Shown: positions 1 through 9,411 of the stretch, piece after piece | Layout of the letters: every line of letters starts with the position of its first letter | How positions within the stretch are numbered: the stretch's first letter is position 1 | From: BPJU01 sp964425225 | Lineage (GTDB): Bacteria; Planctomycetota; Planctomycetia; Pirellulales; Pirellulaceae | Reading direction: 5' to 3' | Assembly (NCBI GenBank): GCA_964425225.1 | Contig: CAYRMD010000010.1 | Span: 1 to 64,000, forward strand | Length of the DNA stretch: 64,000 nt | Notes under the pieces: generated by a model | What the model saw: the letters and a program-made list of their open reading frames with translations, nothing else | What the model was told of the DNA's origin: nothing | Database searches by the model: none | Program-made: the position numbers and the translations under genes

Positions 1-284
1 CTCACGACTTGTTAAAAGGTTCCGTACAATACGGGCGAATTATGCAGAGGTTCCGTTAAAAAATTTTTCACCTACAAACATGACGTACACACCCGCGTAG
101 AGGCGCAACGAAAACAAGTCAATAACGTGGTTGGCGCCCGCGCAACTTCGCGTTCTATTGTGCGGTGAATGGCTTTTCTAACTAGTCCAGAATAAACTCG
201 CTACACTTAAGGCGTGGCCACGGGCCTGGTTGACAATTCGTGTCGCGCCCTAGTAGAGCCACAGTAAACGGAGAAGAAGTAAGT
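1..284. other. Non-coding leader of the window
   Basis: No gene is visible here. The sequence is AT-richer than the genes around it. A TTGACA hexamer at 230-235 could be a -35 box for the gene starting at 285, but no convincing -10 element follows at the right distance. The end of any upstream gene lies outside the window. Confidence 0.5.
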
Positions 285-2060
285 ATGCGAATGTTTCGAG
301 CGAGTACGATTTGGCGCGCAATGTACCACTTGCCCCTGCTCGTATGCATGACGGTCGTAGACGACAAGTGCATCTCGGCCCGGGACGGTGCCCACCCTTG
401 TGAGAACGCGGCCCTAGCTATTTTCACTTTCCGCGATGTTACATCTGCCGTAGGACTCCTCCCGGATGTTTCGGGAATACGCGGCCATGGCGCCGCCTGG
501 GGTGATGTGGACGGCGACGGCTGGATCGATCTGTACGTTGCCACTTTCCGCACGGACGGTTCAAAACCCAATCTGTTTTTCCGAAATAAGAACGGCATTT
601 TCCGGTTGGACGACCAAGAAAGTCTACGGCTGTCAACACGTGCCACGGGGGTCGTCTTTGCTGATTTAGACAACGATGGTGATTTGGATCTATATGTAGG
701 CAGCATGCCGGCCCCCGTTGGCAGTCGGCTTGCAATGCAACTTGGTCAGCCGTTATCTGGCTGTAGCTTGTTGCGGAACGAAAGCGGAACGTTTACCAAC
801 ATCTCGCAAGACAACGCTGCATGCCCGCTGGAATTTGGGGGCCGAAGCGTAGCCGTATTCGACTTCGATGGCGACGGGTTGCTGGATCTGTTGGTGGGCG
901 AAGATCCCTACCCTGGGTACAACGGTTCAACGACCCATAGCACACGGCTTTTTCGAAACCGGGGCAACTTACAGTTCGAAGACGTAACCCAACAGGCCGG
1001 AATTCCCGCAGATATTCCCGGCTTGGGCGTCGCTGCAGGCGACGTGAACAACGACGGGTGGCCTGATCTGTTTATCGCTTGCCATGGAGACGGTAACCGC
1101 CTATTTGTCAACGATGGCCAAGGACGGTATCGCGAGGCTCCCGATTCGCCTCAGTTGTTTCGTTGGGAAGCGGCCGGCCAAGAGGGCGGCGACAATATGA
1201 TCTGCGGCGTTGCCCTCGGCGACGTCAACAGGGACGGCCTACCAGATATCGTCCTTGGCCAACATTATTCCCGACCGTGGCTAAAACCGGTTCCCAATCG
1301 ACTCTATCTTAACCGGGGCATCAAGGAGGGCATGCCCTATTTTGAAGACGTAACAGAGCAAGTGGGTTTGGTTCCGCTCCCCATGAAGGCTCCCCATGTG
1401 GAGATCCAGGACTTCGATAACGACGGTTGGCCGGATCTATATGCCAGCTTGGTAACGTTCGCTGGTGAGCAAGTGCACCCGCTCATTTTCCGCAATTGCG
1501 GGGTGCAGAACGGCCTACCACGCTTTCGCCAAACCACGTTCGGCGTAAATGATTTTCCGAACGATGAGGACCGCGCGGTTCGCGAGGTCGGCGCATTTTT
1601 TGACAAGATGATTCGTGATCGGAAAGTGCTCTACACCGCTCCAGGACCTTCGTGCGATTACGACAATGATGGCCGGCTTGATCTGTTCTTGCCTAATTGG
1701 TGGATCGAGGCACCTTCCCTGTTATTGCGCAACGAGACACCGAGTGGCAACTGGCTTCAAGTACAAATCGATTTGCGCGACGGCGGTACGCCTGCTGCAC
1801 CCAATAAAAAGGTAAACCGCATGGGGATCGGCGCTCGGATCAACGTATACCAGGCAGGGAAACTCGGGAATGCTGCCGGGTGGCTCGGCTGTCGCGAGAT
1901 GAGTGTTGGCTTTGGGTACGCATCCGGCCAGCCTGCAATTGCGCATTTTGGTCTCGGCACCGTGTCGGTCGTGGACCTTGAAATCGTCCTTCCTCACGGA
2001 CGCGGTACCATAACGCGGCAGCAGGTCAAAACAAATCAGCGTATCGTGGTGACTCCGTGA
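285..2060 (+). CDS. Secreted FG-GAP/VCBS repeat protein with C-terminal ASPIC/UnbV domain
   Basis: This is a predicted exported protein of the CRTAC1-like class: a string of FG-GAP/VCBS blades followed by an ASPIC/UnbV domain. At least seven calcium-loop motifs of the form D-x-[DN]-x-D-G-x-x-D-L are readable, for example GDVDGDGWIDLYV, ADLDNDGDLDLYV, GDVNNDGWPDLFI and QDFDNDGWPDLYA. They suggest a seven-bladed propeller binding Ca2+. The last 90 or so residues (GIGARINVYQ to the C-terminus) match ASPIC/UnbV. I place the start at ATG 285, because GGAG at 270-273 lies 11 bases upstream and the N-terminus then reads as a basic plus hydrophobic export signal; a GTG at 240 is possible. Such proteins are abundant in planctomycetes, usually with unknown function, perhaps adhesion or carbohydrate binding. 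It stands alone, and no pathway partner is adjacent. Confidence 0.85.
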   Translation: MRMFRASTIWRAMYHLPLLVCMTVVDDKCISARDGAHPCENAALAIFTFRDVTSAVGLLPDVSGIRGHGAAWGDVDGDGWIDLYVATFRTDGSKPNLFFRNKNGIFRLDDQESLRLSTRATGVVFADLDNDGDLDLYVGSMPAPVGSRLAMQLGQPLSGCSLLRNESGTFTNISQDNAACPLEFGGRSVAVFDFDGDGLLDLLVGEDPYPGYNGSTTHSTRLFRNRGNLQFEDVTQQAGIPADIPGLGVAAGDVNNDGWPDLFIACHGDGNRLFVNDGQGRYREAPDSPQLFRWEAAGQEGGDNMICGVALGDVNRDGLPDIVLGQHYSRPWLKPVPNRLYLNRGIKEGMPYFEDVTEQVGLVPLPMKAPHVEIQDFDNDGWPDLYASLVTFAGEQVHPLIFRNCGVQNGLPRFRQTTFGVNDFPNDEDRAVREVGAFFDKMIRDRKVLYTAPGPSCDYDNDGRLDLFLPNWWIEAPSLLLRNETPSGNWLQVQIDLRDGGTPAAPNKKVNRMGIGARINVYQAGKLGNAAGWLGCREMSVGFGYASGQPAIAHFGLGTVSVVDLEIVLPHGRGTITRQQVKTNQRIVVTP

Positions 2061-2173
2061 GCTTGACCTCTTAGCGTTGAACGAACCACCTGCGTCGCAC
2101 GGGTGTCTTAACGGAAAGGCCCAGAGGCGCAAAAGGAAAGGCGTGTGCGTCTCATTTGTAGCTAAATAATCTT

Positions 2174-2510
2174 AACGCAAAGGCGCAGAAGCGCTAACGA
2201 CGACAAGACGTACATGTCAATTGCCTACTTGCGCATATGCGTTGAATGGAATAGGCCGCTCCCTTACGGTGGCGGCTCTGTTGAGCTATTGCTCGACGGA
2301 ACGCCTTTTACCAAGAACCACCCGTATCGGCCCACATTGGGTTGGGCCGCCAAAGGCATACCTACCCCGGGCCCGGCAAATCACCAAATGATTTCATCTA
2401 CCATTAGGCCGATATCTCGTTTCGATTCCTGCCGCGGAGAGAACGCAATTATTTGCGATGGCCCGCTTTTTACACCAAAATAGCACCTACAATCAAACGC
2501 ATACACGCGT
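2174..2510 (+). repeat. Composite 340-bp intergenic repeat, copy 1
   Basis: The left part (2174-2243) is an imperfect inverted repeat with arms AACGCAAAGGCGC (2174-2186) and GCGCATATGCGTT (2231-2243). The body (2255-2510) aligns along its whole length with copies at 23220-23556 (inverted) and 38734-39075. Shared blocks include CCCTTACGGTGGCGGCTCTG, ATCGGCCCACATTGGGT, GATTTCATCTACCATTAGG, CCGCGG, GCGATGGCCCGC and ACACCAAAAT. No reading frame is kept among the copies. It could be a decayed non-autonomous mobile element or a structured RNA. Confidence 0.7.
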
Positions 2511-2774
2511 TTCGATCTGCGTTGTTGGAGCACTCGCAATCGGTTATCGTAACGGAATGAGCATTCAGGCAAACGCTTAGGAGTGTGTCGGAACGGAATT
2601 GGGCGAAATACTAGGAGGTATACTTCAATTGAATCAGCCTACCCGGGTAAGAATTCCATGGTTAGAGCGGTGCGGACTACGGTCCACAAGAGCAGGCAGC
2701 GGAAAGCCGATCAAAGATGCGAGCTGCTGATGACTACTTGTCAACGCATCCGGTACCGGCGTGTATGATTTACC

Positions 2775-3326
2775 ATGTTCCATCGAATTACGATAATTGG
2801 CACACTGCTGGTTCACATTTTGGCTACGTGCACGCATGGCGTTTTTGTTTTGTGCGTGCACGGTGATGGCCAATCGGGGGTCGAATTTGCTTGGGCGGCC
2901 TGTTGTGCCGATGACGGTTGGGATTTTTCGATGCCTCGCCATCGGCGCACCGCTCCGGCGCGGCCGGTAGCGGTTGAACCGCCGAGCGCCGGCGGCGGAT
3001 GTTGCGAACGCAAGTCGATGCAGCATTCTAATTGGTACTCAATCCCGCCGAGCGCCGGTTGGCGATTGCTCGAACGATATCTTGGATCGGAAGTTGGATC
3101 GCCGCTTCCATGCACGGATTACCTACTTGTCGTCGAACTGTTAGCTACGGATGCTAATAGTCGAAACGGCGTGTTTTCGCGGGTCACCCACGTGCAGGGC
3201 GAAAGTTTTGTTTTTTGTGGCGATCTTGCACCAATCGTTTCACGCACGTTTTGTGAGTCCCTGTTGTGTACTGAGTTCATTGCGGGCTGCTCGTGCCATC
3301 TTCGGTCGACCGTTTTACGCTGCTAA
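2775..3326 (+). CDS. Secreted cysteine-rich protein, family seen beside metal RND pumps
   Basis: This is a small exported protein of 183 residues with a clear N-terminal hydrophobic signal (residues 4-22). The segment after the signal (VFVLCVHGDGQSGVEFAWAA and a following CC pair) and the later PLPCTDYLLVV resemble a family I know from proteobacterial and planctomycete heavy-metal efflux loci. Members typically carry LCxxxDGH...CC and CxDCTDIP motifs. The present copy keeps C28, a Cys pair near residue 45 and PCTD, but lacks the histidine usual after DG. It precedes the CzcB/CzcA pair in the same direction. I infer a periplasmic metal-handling or sensing role. The reading frame has no other homology I recognise, so moderate doubt remains. 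Confidence 0.55.
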   Translation: MFHRITIIGTLLVHILATCTHGVFVLCVHGDGQSGVEFAWAACCADDGWDFSMPRHRRTAPARPVAVEPPSAGGGCCERKSMQHSNWYSIPPSAGWRLLERYLGSEVGSPLPCTDYLLVVELLATDANSRNGVFSRVTHVQGESFVFCGDLAPIVSRTFCESLLCTEFIAGCSCHLRSTVLRC

Positions 3327-3526
3327 TGGATGATTTTCTCCTCGATAGAGTCTAAAGCAGCAGACGAATCTTACTTCGGAAAGTTCGACGGTCTTCAGTC
3401 GCCTGAGTAGCAAATGAAGCCGAATTAGCGGGTCGCTTTCTGTACGTCACATCTTGGCTTGCGAGCGGCCCCAAAGCGAGCACATGTCGTGTTGTGCGAG
3501 GAGCGGCAGTAGATGCCGGTGTTACT

Positions 3527-5191
3527 ATGAGCGAGCACTGTGCCCAGGACATAGAATTGGCTCATGCCTCTTTGCCCAAAAGCCTATCCGGTACGCCAGC
3601 GGTATTGGGAAACAAAGTGGTACTCTTGGGTCGCGCCTGTTGGAAATGGCTCAGGGAGTGGCTGGCAACAGTCGTTGTTTTTGCGCTGCTTGGCGGCCTG
3701 GCCTATTGGGGACACCATACGGGCTGGCAGTGGCCGGAAGTTTTGGACAGCAACCGATCGGCCACGAGCACCAACGACAACTGGTGTGCGGCTCACGATT
3801 GTCCATCATCGGTATGCGTCGAGTGTCGTCCGGATGAGTATCCACAACCGGATTACGGTTGGTGTCGCACACACGGCGTACATAACTGCGTGTTAGAACA
3901 TCCGGATCTTGCGCAGTTACCCGAGCCACCAGCAGTGACCTTTGACGACCGGCAACGTATCGAACGAGCACTGGCTCTACGACAGCGGACCGAAAACAAC
4001 TCGCGGTGCGAACTATACCGGCGCCGCGTGCAATTTGCATCAGCCCAGGCTATGCAGAAAGCCGGTGTCGATGTGGCGGTCGCCCAGCAGCAGCCAGTGA
4101 TCGAGTTCATCGAGGTCAACGGTCAAGTGGAATATGATCAAACACGCGTCACGCAGCTAGGCTCTCCGGTAAACGGGCGCGTGTGGCGAGTGGAAAAGAG
4201 CGAGGGTGAGCCGGTCCATCGAGGTGATCTCCTTGCTTTGATCGATGCCGCGGAAGTCGGCAAGGCGAAATCGGACCTGATTCGAGCCCTCGCGATGTTA
4301 GAACAAAAGAAAAAGCTCTATGAAAATACCCTCGCCTTAGTGCGCGAGGGCGTCTACCAGAGTGGAGCGGCAAAACAGATCGAGGCTCAAGCGGCTTTGC
4401 GACAAGCGGAAGTTGACCTCTTAAGCGCCGAGCAGACTCTTTTGAATCTCGGGTTCGCGGTTCGAGCCGACGAGTTGTACGGCTTGCCGATCGAATCGCT
4501 TGCCAAACAGATGCGGCTCCTTGGGCTGCCTGCGACATTCATCGAACAGTTCGGCTCCGAAGTCGCTACCGCCAACCTTTATCCACTTCTTGCACCTCAT
4601 GATGGCATTGTCGTCCAGCGGCGAGCTGTTCCGGGCGAGGTCATCGACAGCTTGACGACTTTGTTTGTGATTGCCGACGTCAGCCAGTTGTGGCTTACCC
4701 TCCACGTTCCGCAAGAACAGTTGCCTCTGGTCCGACCGGGACAGCCGGTTCGGTTCACTGTCGCCGATCAAACGCGAAGCATCTTTGGAAAGGTCTTGTG
4801 GATTAGCGCCGCAGCCGATCCGAAAACACGTACCGTGCCTGTTCGAGCCGTGCTTGCCAACCCAGAAGGTAAACTGTCAGCCGGCCTGTTTGGAACGGGT
4901 CAAATTGTATTGCGTCATGAGGAAAAAGCGTTGGTGGTGCCCAAAGAGGCGGTTCACTGGGACGGTTCCTGTTACGTGGTTTTTGTGCGGAATAAGGACT
5001 TTTTCCAACCACAGGCTCCGAAATGGTTCCAAACGCGCACCGTGCGACTTGGGGCGCAGAGCAGCGACTGGACTGAGATCATCGTCGGCTTGTTTCCCGG
5101 AGAGGTGGTGGCATCGAAAGGCAGCGACGTTCTTCGCGCAGCGCTCCTGAAAAATAATCTCGGTGTCGGGTGTACGGAGTGCCATTATTAG
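3527..5191 (+). CDS. CzcB/CusB-like periplasmic adaptor of metal RND efflux, with N-terminal WC-x2-H metal motifs
   Basis: This is the membrane-fusion subunit linking the RND pump encoded just downstream to an outer-membrane channel. Counting from ATG 3527 (554 residues), a membrane anchor lies at about 47-64. Two cysteine/histidine motifs follow: WC at 86-87 with H90, C97 and C100, and WC at 112-113 with H116 and C121. The usual barrel-sandwich, alpha-helical hairpin (about 250-310) and beta-barrel regions come after. GSPVNGRVWRVEKSEGEPV and APHDGIVVQRRAVPGEVI are the two lipoyl-like halves. The C-terminus ends with another CTEC. A GTG at 3494 would add 11 residues; neither start has a strong ribosome-binding site. 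The same WC-x2-H pattern recurs in the small protein at 8576, which suggests shared metal binding. Confidence 0.85.
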   Translation: MSEHCAQDIELAHASLPKSLSGTPAVLGNKVVLLGRACWKWLREWLATVVVFALLGGLAYWGHHTGWQWPEVLDSNRSATSTNDNWCAAHDCPSSVCVECRPDEYPQPDYGWCRTHGVHNCVLEHPDLAQLPEPPAVTFDDRQRIERALALRQRTENNSRCELYRRRVQFASAQAMQKAGVDVAVAQQQPVIEFIEVNGQVEYDQTRVTQLGSPVNGRVWRVEKSEGEPVHRGDLLALIDAAEVGKAKSDLIRALAMLEQKKKLYENTLALVREGVYQSGAAKQIEAQAALRQAEVDLLSAEQTLLNLGFAVRADELYGLPIESLAKQMRLLGLPATFIEQFGSEVATANLYPLLAPHDGIVVQRRAVPGEVIDSLTTLFVIADVSQLWLTLHVPQEQLPLVRPGQPVRFTVADQTRSIFGKVLWISAAADPKTRTVPVRAVLANPEGKLSAGLFGTGQIVLRHEEKALVVPKEAVHWDGSCYVVFVRNKDFFQPQAPKWFQTRTVRLGAQSSDWTEIIVGLFPGEVVASKGSDVLRAALLKNNLGVGCTECHY

Positions 5192-5247
5192 CAGTCCAGT
5201 TTGGACTGCTGGCTGGCATAAGAGCAGTAGGTGGTGGAGATCGATTG

Positions 5248-8200
5248 GTGTTCGAACGCATCATTGCATTCTCCCTACGGCACCCAGTGCTTGTTATGGC
5301 GACCGTCTTGGCAGGCGCAGCATTTGGCCTGGCCGCACTTCCGTATCTCGATATCGATGCTTTCCCTGACACCACTCCCGTACAGGTGCAAATTAATACC
5401 CCGGCTCCGGCGTTGGCAGCCGAAGAAGTAGAACAACAAATCACGTTCCCTATCGAGCAAGTGATGGGAGGTTTGCCCCGATTGGAAAAGTTGCGCTCGG
5501 TGTCCAAATTTGGATTATCTCAAGTTGTCCTCACATTCGAAGACGGCACCGATATCTACTGGGCACGACAACTGGTTAATGAGCGCCTGGCTGTGGTCGA
5601 GCTCCCACCGGGAGTCGAACGACCGCGATTGGGGCCGGTCTCCACCGGACTGGGCGAAGTACTTCATTATATCGTCACACTCAAAGACGTGGACATAAGC
5701 CGGCTGACACCGCAGCAGCGACAAGAGTGGCTGACGTATTTGCGCACCGTCCACGACTGGGTCATTAAACCACAACTGCGCAGTGTCAAGGGTGTCGTAG
5801 AAATCAACAGTTGGGGTGGGTACGAAAAACAGTACGAAATCCGTGTCGCTCCCCAACGGCTGGCCAAGTACAGCCTGACCTTTCACGATGTGGTGCAAGC
5901 CATCGAGCGGAATCACCGGAACGTTGGTGGTGGGATTGTCCGGCGCGGTCAAGAAATGCTCCTCGTACACGGCATGGGACGGGCTACACGAATTGAAGAT
6001 TTTCAACACATTGTCGTCACAGCTGATCAGGGGATTCCCATTCGGATAGCTGACGTTGCCGACGTAACCGTTGGTCATGCCTTACGGCATGGCGCGGTGA
6101 CGGCTAATGGGCAAGGGGAAGTCGTGTTGGGTCTTGGATTCATGTTGATGGGAGAGAGTGCGCATCGTGTGACGCGCCGTCTCATCCAGCGCCTCGAGGA
6201 TATCCGAGCAAGCCTACCTCCGCACGTACAAATCCAAATAGTCTACGACCGCACCGAACTGGTCGATCAAGTACTGGAAACGGTTCGCAAGAACTTGTAT
6301 GAGGGAGCAATTCTCGTCATAGCCGTATTGTTTGCTCTCATTGGAAATTTTCGTGCGGCACTTATTGTTGCTCTTGTTATACCGTTAGCGATGCTATTTG
6401 CTTTTTCAGGAATGTTGTACTTCGGAATTGCTGCCAGTTTGCTCAGCCTCGGTGCTATCGATTTCGGGCTGTTAGTCGACAGCTCTATCGTGCAGGTTGA
6501 AAACTGCGTGCGATACCTGAGCAAAAACGGCGCCGTCAGGCAAAACAAGCGAGAGCTTATTTGCAAAGCCGCTAACGAAGTGCGCAGTGCCACCGTTTAC
6601 GGTGAATTAATCATCATGGTTGTCTATGTACCGATTCTTGCGCTGGTGGGCATCGAAGGAAAACTGTTTCGTCCCATGGCAATAACCGTATTATTGGCGC
6701 TTGGTGCCGCATTGGTATTGTCGATCACGTGGGTTCCAGTTTTGACCAGTCTAATAATACCCGCACACGTGACTGATCGCCTTCCTATTCTTATGCGGTT
6801 GGCGCACGCGGTGCATAATCCGATGCTGCGTTTTTGTATGAAACAAAAAGCAGTTATTGTCGGCCTTGCGCTGATTGTGCTTGTTTTCAGTTTTGGGTTC
6901 GTGGCTCCTCATCTAGGGGCCGAGTTTGTACCGCGTCTTTCCGAGGGGGCACTGGCGATCAATGTGGTACGTCTGGCAGGTACCGACTTGGAAGAATCGA
7001 TCCGTTATAACACCCAGATGGAAAAACTGATTCTGGAGAATTTTCCCGACGAAGTGCGGCATGTCTGGAGCCGCATCGGCACGGCAGAAACTGCCACGGA
7101 TCCGATGGGAGTGGAACTAACGGACATCTTTGTGAGCTTGACGCCTCGGCATCGGTGGAAAAAGGCTCGCACTCAAGAGGAACTCGCCGAGCTGATCAAA
7201 AAACAACTCCGGCAGATGCCAGGCCAGCGGCTGGTGTTTTCTCAGCCCATTGAACTTCGGCTTAACGAAATGACTTCCGGCGTGCGTTCCGACCTGGGAG
7301 TCAAGGTTTTCGGAGATGATTTTCAACTACTTACGGCAAAAGCCCAGCAGATCGAGCGCATTCTTCGGTCCCTACCCGGCAGCGCTGATGTTACGGTGGA
7401 ACAGTGGACGGGCCAACCCGTCCTTGAAATCAAGCTCAAGCAGGAAGAAATCGCTCGTTATGGTCTTTCCGCCTCGACCGTACTGGATGTGGTCGAATCG
7501 CTCAGCGGAAAACCGCTTGGCGACGTTGTCGAGGGTCAGTTGCGTTTTCCTGTCGTGGTTCGTTTGCCGGAGGTATTTCGTACCGAACCAGAACGATTTG
7601 CCTTTATGGTTATCACGACGCCTTCCGGAGAAGAAATTCCGCTTGGCCGACTGACAGAGATTCGATTTGTTCGAGGCATGGCGACTATTATACGCGAATG
7701 GGGCCAACGGCGCATCACGGTTTCGTGCAATGTGCGCGGGCGAGATGTTGTTAGCTTTGTGGAGGAAGCCCGACAAAAAATCAGTCAGTCGGTGGTCCTT
7801 CCACCGGGACGATACCGGATCGAATATGGGGGCCAATTTGAACACTATCAAGCCGCCCGGCAACGTCTGATGATTGTTACTCCGATCGCCATCGGTTTAA
7901 TTCTATGCTTGCTCTTCCTTACTTACCGCAACGTACTAGATGCACTCCGCGTCCTCACCGGCGTACCTTTGGGATGGGTAGGAGGTATTTTGGCTTTAGC
8001 AGTCCGGCAAATGCCGTTTTCGATTTCAGCAGCGATTGGATTCATCGCCATGTCGGGTGTGGCTGTACTGGATGATATGATGCTGGTTTCCTACATTCGC
8101 CAACTTCGCCGACAGGGCATGGCAGCAGACGAAGCGGTACGCGTCGCGGCTGTAACCCGCCTCCGCCCCGCGCTTATGACTACTTTAGTCGCCACTCTCG

Positions 8201-8508
8201 GACTTGTCCCCATGGCGCTCAGCACCGGAGTCGGCGCTGAAGTCCAACGTCCTTTAGCCACCGTCGTTATTGGCGGGGTCATAAGTGCCATGATTATGTC
8301 GCTGTTAGTAATCCGGGTATTGTATATCATTTTTGATGGTGTAGCCGTCGGCATTGTGTGGTTAGCCACAACCCTACTGGGCATTCGAGCTGAACAGTTA
8401 CAGTGGCTTGTCGGCGACTACCGTCAAATTTCACACTTTACGCACGTCAAGGAAGATCATAACCCCTCCGAACAGAACAATCTCAGAGAGGAAACCATGA
8501 CTATCTGA
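5248..8508 (+). CDS. CzcA-type heavy-metal RND efflux permease
   Basis: This is the proton-driven inner-membrane pump of a tripartite divalent-metal exporter. It is full length at 1086 residues, with the two six-helix repeats and two large periplasmic loops of the family. The transmembrane-4 signature reads D405-F-G-L-L-V-D411 with E418, the DFG-x3-D...E form that distinguishes divalent-cation (Zn/Co/Ni/Cd) HME-RND pumps from Cu/Ag pumps; specificity is inferred from this only. The start is GTG 5248: GGTGGAG at 5232-5238 is a good ribosome-binding site, and the protein then begins MFERIIAFSLRHP, the standard N-terminus. It lies 56 bases after the adaptor gene and is surely co-transcribed with it. 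No channel gene follows directly; the nearest TolC-like gene (10.5-12.2 kb) is on the other strand and has a stop. Confidence 0.92.
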   Translation: MFERIIAFSLRHPVLVMATVLAGAAFGLAALPYLDIDAFPDTTPVQVQINTPAPALAAEEVEQQITFPIEQVMGGLPRLEKLRSVSKFGLSQVVLTFEDGTDIYWARQLVNERLAVVELPPGVERPRLGPVSTGLGEVLHYIVTLKDVDISRLTPQQRQEWLTYLRTVHDWVIKPQLRSVKGVVEINSWGGYEKQYEIRVAPQRLAKYSLTFHDVVQAIERNHRNVGGGIVRRGQEMLLVHGMGRATRIEDFQHIVVTADQGIPIRIADVADVTVGHALRHGAVTANGQGEVVLGLGFMLMGESAHRVTRRLIQRLEDIRASLPPHVQIQIVYDRTELVDQVLETVRKNLYEGAILVIAVLFALIGNFRAALIVALVIPLAMLFAFSGMLYFGIAASLLSLGAIDFGLLVDSSIVQVENCVRYLSKNGAVRQNKRELICKAANEVRSATVYGELIIMVVYVPILALVGIEGKLFRPMAITVLLALGAALVLSITWVPVLTSLIIPAHVTDRLPILMRLAHAVHNPMLRFCMKQKAVIVGLALIVLVFSFGFVAPHLGAEFVPRLSEGALAINVVRLAGTDLEESIRYNTQMEKLILENFPDEVRHVWSRIGTAETATDPMGVELTDIFVSLTPRHRWKKARTQEELAELIKKQLRQMPGQRLVFSQPIELRLNEMTSGVRSDLGVKVFGDDFQLLTAKAQQIERILRSLPGSADVTVEQWTGQPVLEIKLKQEEIARYGLSASTVLDVVESLSGKPLGDVVEGQLRFPVVVRLPEVFRTEPERFAFMVITTPSGEEIPLGRLTEIRFVRGMATIIREWGQRRITVSCNVRGRDVVSFVEEARQKISQSVVLPPGRYRIEYGGQFEHYQAARQRLMIVTPIAIGLILCLLFLTYRNVLDALRVLTGVPLGWVGGILALAVRQMPFSISAAIGFIAMSGVAVLDDMMLVSYIRQLRRQGMAADEAVRVAAVTRLRPALMTTLVATLGLVPMALSTGVGAEVQRPLATVVIGGVISAMIMSLLVIRVLYIIFDGVAVGIVWLATTLLGIRAEQLQWLVGDYRQISHFTHVKEDHNPSEQNNLREETMTI

Positions 8509-8575
8509 ATTTACTGTTATGCCCGTGTTAGAAATGGGATAGTATTCTGGAGGTTGTAGTAAATAGGAGCTATTT

Positions 8576-8959
8576 ATGCAGTCTACTATTCGGTTTGCGT
8601 GCTTATTTGTCGCTTTTGGCCTGCTTATCGGGACGGCAGCCTCCTGTCTGCGGACGAGCCGCTCCGACAGTCAACCGTCAGTCTCAGTACCCGAAGAGCG
8701 GGACGAGTTATCTCAGGCCGACAATTGGTGGTGTGTGGAACATGCGGTCCCGGAAGCAGTATGCAGTATATGTAGTGAGCAGGTGGCCGAGCAATGTAAG
8801 GCGCGCGGTGACTGGTGTGAAGCGCACGAGCGAGCTGATTCACAATGCTTCGATTGCCACCCGGAGTTTCGAGAAAGATTTGCTGCGATCTACCGTGCTA
8901 AGTACGGTACGGAGCCGCCCTCGAGCGAAAAACTACAAGATCCCATTGGGGCTCGTTAG
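8576..8959 (+). CDS. Small Cys/His-rich putative lipoprotein sharing the adaptor's metal motif
   Basis: This protein of 127 residues has a hydrophobic leader (5-20) ending in TAASC, a plausible though not ideal lipobox with C24. The mature part has two copies of a WC-x2-H...C-x2-C module: C53, H56, C63, C66, and C81, H84, C91, C94 followed by H95. The first copy reads WWCVEHAVPEAVCSIC. The same arrangement occurs in the N-terminal region of the adaptor at 3527. The gene follows the pump by 67 bases in the same direction and so probably belongs to the same operon. I infer a periplasmic metal-binding accessory, for example a chaperone or buffer feeding the pump. No enzyme motif is present. Confidence 0.65.
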   Translation: MQSTIRFACLFVAFGLLIGTAASCLRTSRSDSQPSVSVPEERDELSQADNWWCVEHAVPEAVCSICSEQVAEQCKARGDWCEAHERADSQCFDCHPEFRERFAAIYRAKYGTEPPSSEKLQDPIGAR

Positions 8960-9029
8960 TACCCTCCTATGGCTGATTTCACGACCCATCAGGCTCGACT
9001 CGTGCCATCGCCGGACGGCTCGGATGATT

Positions 9030-9085
9030 CAACGCAAAGACACCGAGTCGCAACGGCGCAAGGAGGTTTAACGCAGAGGCGCATG
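9030..9085. repeat. Fragment of the AACGCAAAGGCGC repeat
   Basis: Two half-arms, CAACGCAAAGACACCGAG and TTTAACGCAGAGGCGC, lie in tandem. They match the left arm of the inverted-repeat part of the composite repeat at 2174-2510, but no facing right arm is present. Confidence 0.5.
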
Positions 9086-9157
9086 AAATAATGACATAGG
9101 CAAATCCATGGTCTCATTGCGACTCGCCGCCGTGGCGTTTCATGCCGGGTTGAGGGG

Positions 9158-9251
9158 CCGCCCCGTTACGGTCGCGGCTCTGCTGTGGGGTCGCTCCGTT
9201 ACGGTTGCGGCGCTGCTGGGGTGCCGCTTCCTTACGGTCGCCGCTACTGTG
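9158..9251. repeat. Three tandem 33-bp units of the CGTTACGGTCGCGGCTCTG repeat
   Basis: Units start at 9158, 9191 and 9224, an exact 33-base spacing. Each contains a version of CC[CG]TTACGGTCGCGGCTCTGCTG. The same core opens the body of the composite 340-bp repeat (2255, 38826) and recurs at 24581-24620. The GCCGCGACCG/CGGTCGCGGC dyad makes it REP-like. The unit length is a multiple of three, so a spurious open frame crosses it; I see no coding evidence. Confidence 0.7.
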
Positions 9252-9411
9252 AAGTAGTGGCGGGATATACTCTCGTTGGACAAAGCGAAACGCGGAACAC
9301 ATAGGATTTCCTTACCCATTGTCGGAGAGCGATAGGGCCAGCCGACGATGTATAGGGTAACCAACGAAAGATGCGATAGAATATCAACGCGCCTTTCAGG
9401 GAGTTAGACCG

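Noticed and set aside
2174..2510. Insertion sequence with transposase
   Set aside because: No copy encodes a transposase or keeps a reading frame, and no target-site duplication was evident.
9158..9251. Tandem 33-bp units as a CRISPR or coding repeat
   Set aside because: Only three units without spacers; the frame through them is a by-product of the unit length being divisible by three.
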